Below are positions 36,707-43,411 of a stretch of DNA of 55,252 nucleotides, piece after piece. The stretch's first letter is position 1. Each line of letters opens with the position of its first letter. This stretch comes from Flavobacterium sp. (GTDB lineage: Bacteria > Bacteroidota > Bacteroidia > Flavobacteriales > Flavobacteriaceae), in the NCBI RefSeq assembly GCF_028689845.1, contig NZ_JAQVCH010000021.1, positions 1 through 55,252 of the forward strand, in the 5' to 3' direction. The translations under genes and the position numbers were made by a program. Under the pieces are notes generated by a model, which saw nothing but the letters and a program-made list of their open reading frames with translations, had not been told where the DNA came from and made no database searches.

Positions 36707-37573
36707 TTAAAAAACGTTCTCCGTAAAAGTCAAAACAGGAAGATAATTTAAAGATTTTAGTTTATATTCATCACTATATTCTTTCATCCATTTTTTTATG
36801 TTGGTGTTGTTTTCAATGGAAATGTCTTCTGAAAAATTATCTTTTAATTTCACTTCAAAATAATAGTCAGTTTTAGAATCTTCTTTTCCTTTAATCTTAG
36901 ATTTATGTTTATGTTTTATAGATTTAATATTCCCAAAATAAGTCGTTAGATGAAATGCCTTCTTGCGACCTCCAGAATAAATAACTAATTTCTCTGCATT
37001 ATATAAATCATATGGAAATTCTAAAAAATTATTCTGTTTATCTGTTGAATGAAAATAAAAAGTGTTTTGTGTTTTTAATTTTGCTAAATCTTTACTTCTT
37101 ATGTAACCTAGAGCAACTTTCTCTTTTGCTTTTGGCTCTTCCGTTAAGTACAGCTCCAATTGTTTTTTAGTTTCGAAGCCGTTTATTTTTTTGCGATAGG
37201 TTTCGGCGATGGTTTCGTTTTGGATTTCTAGTTTTCTGTTTTTGCTGATTTCTAGAAATTCGGTTTCCATATCGATACCTAGATAGCGACGACCTAAAAG
37301 ATTGGCTGTGGTGCCAGTAGTAGAACTACCCGCAAAAGGATCTAATATCCAAGCATTGGGTTTTGTTGAAGCTAAAATTATTCGAGTTAAAACGGCTAAT
37401 GGTTTTTGTGTTGGGTGTTTGCCACAGGATTTTTCCCATTTGGCAATGGCTGGCAATTTCCAAACGTCTTTCATTTGTTTATTGCCGTTGAGTTGTTTCA
37501 TCAACTCATAATTATAGTAATTCGGTGCTTTTTTAAAGTTCTTAAAATTAGTATACTTTTGTTTAAGAGAGGC
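36707..37573 (-). pseudogene. 5'-truncated beta-class DNA methyltransferase, DpnA-like
   Basis: The open frame holds the C-terminal half of a beta-class N6/N4 DNA methyltransferase. It has YYNYELMK and GNKQMKDVW, then motif X GKHPTQKP, motif I DPFAGSSTTG, and RRYLGIDMETEFLEI. In this class the catalytic DPPY motif IV comes first, and it is absent. The frame upstream closes with TAA at 37574-37576 after only about 24 family-like codons. These blocks resemble the matching part of DpnA, the GATC methylase of the DpnII system, although other beta-class enzymes share them. About 170 extra C-terminal residues of unknown function follow. Without the catalytic motif it should be inactive. It is convergent with murA. 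Confidence 0.75.
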
Positions 37574-37651
37574 TTAGACTATTTTCATTGAAGACTTGTT
37601 TTTTTAAATCACACTTATTGTATGTAATAAATTGAAAATGATCATATTACA

Positions 37652-37683
37652 TTTGTTTTTTAAAAATTTTGATCTAATATTTG
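37652..37683 (+). promoter_or_regulatory. Promoter of the Dam-like methylase gene, with GATC sites
   Basis: TTTG (37652-37655), a 19-bp spacer and TAATATTTG (37675-37683, one base longer than TAnnTTTG) lie 17 bp before the ATG. GATC occurs at 37640-37643, upstream of -33, and at 37671-37674, abutting the -7 box. Confidence 0.5.
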
Positions 37684-37699
37684 TGACAAATAATAAGCC

Positions 37700-38179
37700 A
37701 TGAATACCTCATTTGAAAGAAGTGAAAATACGAAAGTAGAATGGTTAACCCCACCAGACTTAGTAAGAAAATTAGGAGTCTTTGATTTGGACCCATGTAG
37801 TCCAATAAATCCACCATTTGTTCATGCCAAAAGAAATTATACAATTGAAAATAATGGGTTAACATTAGAGTGGAAGGGACGCATTTATTTAAATCCACCT
37901 TACGGAAGAGGTATGGAATTGTGGTTAGAAAAATTAAAGCATCATGGAAATGGCATTGCCTTAATTTTTGCGAGAACAGAAACCAAATGTTTTTTTGAAC
38001 ATATTTTGAATGATGCTGATGCAGTTTTATTTGTAAAAGGTAGAATTAAGTTTTATCATGTTTCTGGTGTTCAAGCCGGAACACCAGGAGCACCGAGTGT
38101 ATTTATTGCTTACGGAAAAGAAAATGCAGATGCTTTAAAGAGTGCTGGGATAGAAGGCAGATTTTTATTGTTGAAATAA
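37700..38179 (+). CDS. Phage-type DNA N6-adenine methyltransferase (Dam family)
   Basis: A 159-residue protein of the phage Dam/N6-adenine methyltransferase family. Features are EWLTPPDLVRKLG (14-26), FDLDPCSPINPPFVHAK, catalytic NPPY at 65-68 in RIYLNPPYG, and the FARTETKCFFE and VKGRIKFY blocks. All expected parts are present and the length is typical, so it may be active. Phage members often methylate GATC, but specificity varies and cannot be read here. It lies divergent from the methylase remnant. Its last codons overlap the left arm of a REP-associated transposase element, so the present 3' end may have been set by that insertion. Confidence 0.8.
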   Translation: MNTSFERSENTKVEWLTPPDLVRKLGVFDLDPCSPINPPFVHAKRNYTIENNGLTLEWKGRIYLNPPYGRGMELWLEKLKHHGNGIALIFARTETKCFFEHILNDADAVLFVKGRIKFYHVSGVQAGTPGAPSVFIAYGKENADALKSAGIEGRFLLLK

Positions 38180-38268
38180 TCCCGTAGGGATGACATATTG
38201 GTAGCCGTGGGTTTCAACCCACGGTTAAATAACCATAACGAAGAACATAATCCCGTTAGGGATGATAT
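38175..38268 (+). repeat. Left palindromic arm of the REP-transposase element
   Basis: A 94-nt arm with three hairpins in order: ATCCC-GTA-GGGAT (38179-38191), CCGTGGGTT-TC-AACCCACGG (38205-38224) and ATCCC-GTTA-GGGAT (38250-38263). It is an inverted near-copy of the arm at 38733-38824. It covers the last codon and stop of the Dam-like gene and ends at the transposase stop codon. Confidence 0.88.
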
Positions 38269-38729
38269 TAGATTGGTTCTTTAAATACGTAACGTTTATC
38301 ATATTCAATCTCAAATGCTTTCAAAAAACCTAAATATTCCTCATGAAAAGATTTGGTTTTATGATGTTGCTCTTGATTACCGATATATTTTATCACAGCA
38401 TCAACATGAGATTTTGAATAGGAAAACGCACCATAACCTTCTTGCCATTCAAATTTTACTTTTAAAAAATTCTTATCATTAATCCATTTTGACGAACTTC
38501 CTTTAATGTCTTGCATTAATTCAGAAATAGATTGTGTTGGTTTCATTCCTATAAATAGATGGAGATGGTCTTTTACACCATTAATAGCTAGAAGTTTATG
38601 GTTTTTGTTTTTAATGATACCTCCTATATATTGGTATAATTCTTCTTTAAATAAATCATGAATAATTCCTTCGCGGTATTTTACTGCAAAAACAAATTGA
38701 ATATAGATTTGTGTATAGGTGTTTGCCAT
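38268..38729 (-). CDS. tnpA: IS200-like / REP-associated Y1 transposase
   Basis: A 153-residue HUH single-strand transposase. The metal-binding His-hydrophobe-His motif is HLH at 55-57 in VKDHLHLFIG. The catalytic tyrosine is Tyr115 in VIKYIGNQEQHH. QDIKGSSSKWIN and WQEGYGAFSYSKSH are family blocks. The sequence is intact and full length, so the element may be active or only recently silenced. It sits between two palindromic arms and on the same strand as the DpnI-like operon downstream. Confidence 0.92.
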   Translation of the reverse strand: MANTYTQIYIQFVFAVKYREGIIHDLFKEELYQYIGGIIKNKNHKLLAINGVKDHLHLFIGMKPTQSISELMQDIKGSSSKWINDKNFLKVKFEWQEGYGAFSYSKSHVDAVIKYIGNQEQHHKTKSFHEEYLGFLKAFEIEYDKRYVFKEPI

Positions 38730-38732
38730 TTT

Positions 38733-38824
38733 ATATCATCCCTACGGGATTATGTTCTTCGTGGTATTTAATTTCCGTGGGTTGAAACCCACGGCTAAAA
38801 ACATTTTATCCCTACGGGATTATT
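38733..38824 (-). repeat. Right palindromic arm of the REP-transposase element
   Basis: The 92-nt inverted counterpart of 38175-38268, with ATCCC-TAC-GGGAT hairpins at both ends and CCGTGGGTT-GA-AACCCACGG between. CGAAGAACATAATCCCG is shared exactly with the left arm on the opposite strand. Confidence 0.88.
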
Positions 38825-38828
38825 CTAA

Positions 38829-39032
38829 TTATACAATTTCATAACAAATAAATGCGGCTACATTAAATTCAGCATCGAATATCCATTCATTTTCTACTAG
38901 CAATTTTTTTAAGGCTTCGTCTTCATTAGCAACACCTTCTACAATACCAATTACTTGCAGATTGTTTACTTCGTAGTAATTATTAGGAGCCTCGGTTGCT
39001 CCTTCAGATGAGATGAATATATATTTTTTCAT
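38829..39032 (-). CDS. 67-residue protein coupled to the DpnI-like gene
   Basis: A small acidic protein of unknown function (MKKYIFISSEGATEAP ... VANEDEALKKLLVENEWIF). I do not recognise a named domain, although small proteins with this N-terminus seem common in Bacteroidota. Its ATG overlaps the DpnI-like stop by 4 bp (ATGA), so the two are translationally coupled. In the pneumococcal DpnI cassette the nuclease gene is also followed by a small gene, dpnD, of unknown role. The position is analogous, but homology to DpnD is not established. Its stop is 5 bp from the end of the RAYT arm. Confidence 0.75.
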   Translation of the reverse strand: MKKYIFISSEGATEAPNNYYEVNNLQVIGIVEGVANEDEALKKLLVENEWIFDAEFNVAAFICYEIV

Positions 39033-39796
39033 AAGGTCACTTTTTTATAATTTCCTCTTCCGTTAAACTCTATTAATCCTTTATCTCTTAAAAATTGTAA
39101 TTGTTGCCGAATTTTGTCCTTAATGTGATTATTATTTGGGTATTTAATTTTTAAATTATTTTCAAAAGCATATAATTCATCTAAAGTAAAAGATTGTTTT
39201 TTAATTTCTTCAACACAATTTAAAATATCTAATATCCATCCTCTTTTTTCTAAGCTTTTAGATTTTAAAAAATCAGTACTTTTTAATTTTCGATGCACTT
39301 TTTCTTTTTCAACTACGATAGAATTTTCAACTAAAAAAATCCTCCCGCTATCCGGAACTTTAGAAATATCAATAGTACATCCAACCCAACCCGCTCGTTT
39401 AGCAGTTTCTGCTAGTGGTTTGCGTTTGATGATAATAGCTGGTGTGAAAAATTGTTTAGGAATAATTAAAAAATTATTGACTAAATTTTTATCATAAGTC
39501 AAAAAGAAAAAATTTGGATTGGTATTCGAAGTAATTCTTGTAATCATACTGTCATAAGCACCATCGTTAATGATAGAACTTAACTTTCCGTTTTTACTTT
39601 TTAATTCAAATTCTTCTTTACATTCTAAACAATAAAAATCTGCTACAGGCATATTATTTTCAAATTCATTTAATGCTAACCGACCACAATTCGGACAATA
39701 TGAATTCTCTTTTACCCAACTTTCGGTTAGAACTCTCGCAATTTGTGAATTGCTTTTATAACCTTCTGCTAATTTTAAATTGAATTCAAGATTCAT
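39029..39796 (-). CDS. dpnC: DpnI-type methyl-directed restriction endonuclease
   Basis: Predicted to cleave GATC only when the adenine is methylated, as DpnI does. The 255-residue protein aligns with DpnI from memory along its whole length. It opens with YKSNSQIARVLTESWV, followed by a four-cysteine zinc site (Cys34, Cys37, Cys56, Cys59). The PD-(D/E)xK residues Asp53, Glu64 and Lys66 lie in PVADFYC and EFELKSKNG, at the numbering I recall for DpnI. INDGAY, NPNFFFLTY and RAGWVGCTID are also shared. The C-terminal winged-helix DNA reader (about 180-255) ends GRGNYKKV. Catalytic, zinc and reader parts are intact, so it should be active. It overlaps the following small gene by 4 bp. Confidence 0.95.
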   Translation of the reverse strand: MNLEFNLKLAEGYKSNSQIARVLTESWVKENSYCPNCGRLALNEFENNMPVADFYCLECKEEFELKSKNGKLSSIINDGAYDSMITRITSNTNPNFFFLTYDKNLVNNFLIIPKQFFTPAIIIKRKPLAETAKRAGWVGCTIDISKVPDSGRIFLVENSIVVEKEKVHRKLKSTDFLKSKSLEKRGWILDILNCVEEIKKQSFTLDELYAFENNLKIKYPNNNHIKDKIRQQLQFLRDKGLIEFNGRGNYKKVTL

Positions 39797-39871
39797 AACG
39801 CTATGCTTACTATTTTAGAAAAGGTTTGGCAATCATATATTAATTATTTTCTACACAGATTTCACTATTAA

Positions 39872-39879
39872 CAAAAATA
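39872..39879 (-). promoter_or_regulatory. Candidate -7 element for the DpnI-like operon
   Basis: The minus strand reads TATTTTTG, an exact TAnnTTTG match, about 76 bp before the DpnI-like start codon. No matching -33 element is seen. Confidence 0.4.
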
Positions 39880-40075
39880 CTATTTTTACCCTAAAATTGA
39901 AATAACTAATTTGCTTACTTGTCAAAAAGTTATTATCAACAAACAACTATAAAAAAAATTTAAAGGAGCTCCTCCCACCGATTGGCAGAAAGTTATTTTT
40001 GAAATCTCAAACTTAAATAAAAATCCAACATAACAATCAATAAAATCAATGAATCAAAAAAATAAAAAAAAATAC

Positions 40076-40103
40076 CGTCATTGCGAGGAACAAAGTAACC
40101 TCC
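40076..40103 (+). repeat. TCATTGCGAGG dispersed element, right copy
   Basis: CGTCATTGCGAGGAACAAAG followed by TAACCTCC is a diverged copy of the element at 36588-36637, in the same orientation. Confidence 0.5.
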
Positions 40104-40325
40104 TCCAACGAGGCACACTTCATTAAAAAACTAAAAAAATTAAAAGAAACTAAAAAATTTTTCCCCAGAAGAAAGGAAATTATCAACCAACAACCCATTT
40201 CATTTTCGCAACCCAAAAGGTCAGTTTCGCCCCGAATTATCGTTTTCGCTCCCTGCTACTCATAATTCTTAACTCCATCACCGCCACTCATAACTCCTAA
40301 CTTATAATTCATAGCTCAGAAAAAC

Positions 40326-42815
40326 CTACTCCAAAACCCCCAAAAACTTCATTCCAAACATCACTCCGTCACCCAAATACGCACTTCCATTATACGAACG
40401 GACATAGTCTACACGAAGCATTTTAAATTTACCAAAACCAAGTTTGTCTAAACCAACACTGAATTCCTGATACGGTTTTGTGTGCGGAATTGCCAATTGA
40501 TGATAGCCCAAAACCATCGTCGATTTCAATTTATTCAACAACGGAATTTTATTCATAATAAAACCCTCAAAATTATGTTCAATATGGGTTTCCATATACG
40601 AATCGTTGGTGCTGTAACTGTAATAAGGCATCAAATTAAATTCGTTTAAATAACGGTCGGCCGTGCTCACATGCGTTTGGTTTCCATTAAAATGTCTGTA
40701 ATCAACAAACGAAATGGTTTCGGCATCAAAAAACTTTCCGCCTTTTAGGTTGATGGCAAAACTTCCTTTATTACCCACTGTTTTTTCGTAATAAAGGCGA
40801 CCTGCAATAAAATCATAGTTATATCCGGTTTCATTTCCTGCAAATCCTTTTTCATAGCCTACGAAAAGAGTAGGGTATTTTTCATTTCGCATATTAAATT
40901 TTCCGTCAGGACGGGACAAATATTCTTGTCCGAAATTAATTCGTGCATTTAAATTAGCTTTAAAAAGATTGTGTTTTTCAATGGCCGGATTCAAATAATC
41001 ATCCGGATCTAATGGATTATTAGACGTATACACTTTTGATTGATTGATAAAAACATAATCGGTTGTATTAAAAAGTGGTTTTCGCTCGCTATATTCTAAA
41101 GAGCCAACTACATACAAACCATTGATAACTTCTTGCTGATAAGCTGCTTTCGTAAAATTACTTTCATATAATTTCATGTAATTGTCTTCAAATCCGAGCG
41201 TGCTTATCGTATTGATTAAATTGCTAATTGGATTAGAACTGTTGAATTGTGCTGCTTTACTTCCGCCGGTAATGTTAAGAAAGCTGTTTGTTTTGGTGTT
41301 TAATCGCATCCCAAAAAAACCCGTTGTTCTAAAACGTTCTTCTGAAAAACCGTAATTAAAATTTACACCAAAATTCATATATTTTCGTGTTTCTTCGTTT
41401 CGTTTGATGTAGGAGAGTCCGGTGGAAATATGCCAACCTTGAACGGTGTTGAAATGAATTAGTTTGAGTACCCCGTCGTAGCGAAGGGTCCAATCTTCCA
41501 TTGAATTTTGATAGCTATAGCCGGATAAGACTTTTAAGAGATTAAATTTGTTGTTTTTTGCATCGATAGAGTCCAAATAGGGTTTTGATTTTCGCAAGGT
41601 TTGAATACTATCTTTCCGAATATAATCGTTGCTTTCTTCCTCGGTAAGCGGAATAGGCCGCATCGTCTTCCAATATAATGAATCTTTTTTGTTGGCTTCC
41701 TCTTCAAAACTTAGGATTTCTCGTGAAAAGGTTTTCTTTTCAAACTGTTCTTTAAAATCATAATTGCTATACACGTAGGTGAATTTTCCGTTGAATTTAA
41801 TCCCAAAAGCACCCGCTTCAAAGGTCAAACTTTGCGAGTTTTTTGCCCACAATGCGTTAGATGTATTATAACTAAAACTCTGTTTTAAATTCATATCGTC
41901 TAAAAACTCTTCCTTCATCCGATACCCTTTGGTGGTTAAGTCAATTCCGTAAATAGCCCAACTGTCTTCTACAATAAAAATGTAGCCTTCAAAAACAGGT
42001 TCAGCATCTCGTTTTGGTGTGACTTTGATACGATTGATGAGGTTTTTATTGTCATCATAAAAAGTTCCTTCTAAGGTATATTTGTAGTATGCAAAAGCAT
42101 TTTCGGCAATTGGCGAAATCATATTGATGCCTAATTCAACTGAATTATCATAAAAATCATAGGAAGTAGCCTGAGCGGTATTGTAACTAAAACCGTTGCT
42201 TTTTCCACTAATTTTTGAGGCGATGATTCGTTCTTTTAATTTGTCTGGTTTTTGAAATGTAATTTTTGATACCGTTTCTGAGAGATATAAAATACCACTT
42301 CCGGTCGAATCTAACGCTCCATCAAAATCGCCGACTTCTTGTCCGAGAATTTTTTTAGGGGCGTTTTTCATTCTAAAAATTCCGCGAGAATAAAAATCGG
42401 CTGTAAAACGAGCTGTTTTTTCTGCATTTTTTTTCCGATTGGCCACGGCACTTCGAATGATGGCATTGGCGGGATTGTCTTTTGAATTAACGATTACTTC
42501 ATTCAAATTATAATTTTCTTCCTCTAAAATAATATCAAAATAGAAAGGAAATTTCGTGATGTTTAAGATATGTTTTTGGGTTTTATAGCCCAAATATTGA
42601 AAAACTAACTTTACTTGTTCTTTATTTTGGACGTTGAGTTCATAAAAACCATTTTCGTTAGAAGTCGTTCCGATATAGGTATTTTCAATATAAATACTCA
42701 CAAAAGGCAATGGCTCACCCTTTTCATCGGTAATTTTACCTTTCACTTGGGCATTGGCAACAAATGAAATTCCAACCAAAAAAAAGGCAAGAAAATAGAA
42801 CAATTGATTCTTCAT
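40326..42815 (-). CDS. DUF5686 outer-membrane protein with carboxypeptidase-D regulatory domain
   Basis: An 829-residue exported protein. The signal peptide (1-22, ending SFVANA) is followed by a carboxypeptidase-regulatory-like Ig domain (about 23-110, with GKITDEKGEPLPFVSIYIEN quoted in part as GKITDEKGEPLPF). A large beta-rich region typical of Bacteroidota DUF5686 makes up the rest, with many alternating aromatic and polar strands that suggest an outer-membrane barrel. Function is unknown. It lies 18 bp after aroQ on the same strand. Confidence 0.85.
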   Translation of the reverse strand: MKNQLFYFLAFFLVGISFVANAQVKGKITDEKGEPLPFVSIYIENTYIGTTSNENGFYELNVQNKEQVKLVFQYLGYKTQKHILNITKFPFYFDIILEEENYNLNEVIVNSKDNPANAIIRSAVANRKKNAEKTARFTADFYSRGIFRMKNAPKKILGQEVGDFDGALDSTGSGILYLSETVSKITFQKPDKLKERIIASKISGKSNGFSYNTAQATSYDFYDNSVELGINMISPIAENAFAYYKYTLEGTFYDDNKNLINRIKVTPKRDAEPVFEGYIFIVEDSWAIYGIDLTTKGYRMKEEFLDDMNLKQSFSYNTSNALWAKNSQSLTFEAGAFGIKFNGKFTYVYSNYDFKEQFEKKTFSREILSFEEEANKKDSLYWKTMRPIPLTEEESNDYIRKDSIQTLRKSKPYLDSIDAKNNKFNLLKVLSGYSYQNSMEDWTLRYDGVLKLIHFNTVQGWHISTGLSYIKRNEETRKYMNFGVNFNYGFSEERFRTTGFFGMRLNTKTNSFLNITGGSKAAQFNSSNPISNLINTISTLGFEDNYMKLYESNFTKAAYQQEVINGLYVVGSLEYSERKPLFNTTDYVFINQSKVYTSNNPLDPDDYLNPAIEKHNLFKANLNARINFGQEYLSRPDGKFNMRNEKYPTLFVGYEKGFAGNETGYNYDFIAGRLYYEKTVGNKGSFAINLKGGKFFDAETISFVDYRHFNGNQTHVSTADRYLNEFNLMPYYSYSTNDSYMETHIEHNFEGFIMNKIPLLNKLKSTMVLGYHQLAIPHTKPYQEFSVGLDKLGFGKFKMLRVDYVRSYNGSAYLGDGVMFGMKFLGVLE

Positions 42816-42833
42816 GTAATCGATATTAAATAA

Positions 42834-43253
42834 TTAATTGGCTAAAAAAGATAAAAGAGCTAATTCGTAACTTTTTAAACCAAATCCGATGATGACTCCT
42901 TTTGCATGAGCAGATAAATAGGACTGGTGTCGAAAGCTTTCGCGTGAAAACGTATTGGAAATATGTACTTCCACCACTGGCGTCGCAATTGCTTTAACGG
43001 CATCACCTATTCCGATAGAAGTATGCGTATAAGCCGCTGCATTGAGAATAATGCCGTCATAATCAAAACCCGTTTCTTGTAATTTATCGATGAGTTCTCC
43101 TTCGATATTACTTTGAAAATAAGTTAAATTAACATGCGGAAACTTAGATTGTAATTCGTTGAAGTACGTTTCAAAAGATTGATTTCCATAAATAGAAGGT
43201 TCTCGACTGCCCAGTAAATTTAAATTTGGACCATTGATGATCATGATTTTCAT
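42834..43253 (-). CDS. aroQ: 3-dehydroquinate dehydratase, type II
   Basis: Catalyses the third shikimate-pathway step, dehydrating 3-dehydroquinate. The 139-residue protein has the type II signature INGPNLNLLGSREPSIYG with catalytic Tyr22, the NAAAYTHTSIGI loop and the EVHISN block with the catalytic histidine. Length is normal. It precedes the DUF5686 gene on the same strand. Confidence 0.96.
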   Translation of the reverse strand: MKIMIINGPNLNLLGSREPSIYGNQSFETYFNELQSKFPHVNLTYFQSNIEGELIDKLQETGFDYDGIILNAAAYTHTSIGIGDAVKAIATPVVEVHISNTFSRESFRHQSYLSAHAKGVIIGFGLKSYELALLSFLAN

Positions 43254-43343
43254 TCCAATTGATTTTGAGTAAAAATACCAAAAAAAGCTTTACTTCACGA
43301 TGGTTAATTCACTTAAATATCCTTTTGCAAACAAATTTTTTTA

Positions 43344-43387
43344 GGTAAAATAAAAGCAGTTGTAAAAATGAATCTTACAACTGCTTC
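43344..43387 (-). terminator. Terminator after the mutase large-subunit gene
   Basis: AAGCAGTTGTAA (43354-43365) and TTACAACTGCTT (43375-43386) form a 12-bp stem with a 9-nt loop. On the minus strand it is followed by TTATTTT. Confidence 0.82.
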
Positions 43388-43411
43388 TTGAAATATACTT
43401 TTTAGTATGTT

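Larger units (their letters stand above)
38175..38824 (-). mobile_element. REP-associated tyrosine transposase element (IS200-like)
   Basis: A 650-bp unit made of a single Y1 transposase gene flanked by 92-94-nt inverted arms, each with three short hairpins. The arms abut the gene: the left arm ends at its stop codon and the right arm begins 3 bp before its start. IS200/IS605 and REP-associated (RAYT) elements use hairpins at their ends as HUH-nuclease substrates. The long multi-hairpin arms point to the RAYT/BIME type rather than a classical IS200. No target-site duplication is expected for this class. Confidence 0.8.
39797..40325. other. Gene-free AT-rich region upstream of the DpnI-like operon
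   Basis: No credible gene in about 530 bp. The minus strand has TATTTTTG at 39872-39879, a fair -7 element for the DpnI-like operon. A TCATTGCGAGG-type element lies at 40076-40103. The last 120 bp contain degenerate short repeats of the form ACTCATAACT/ACTTATAATTC near 40257-40318. Confidence 0.5.
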
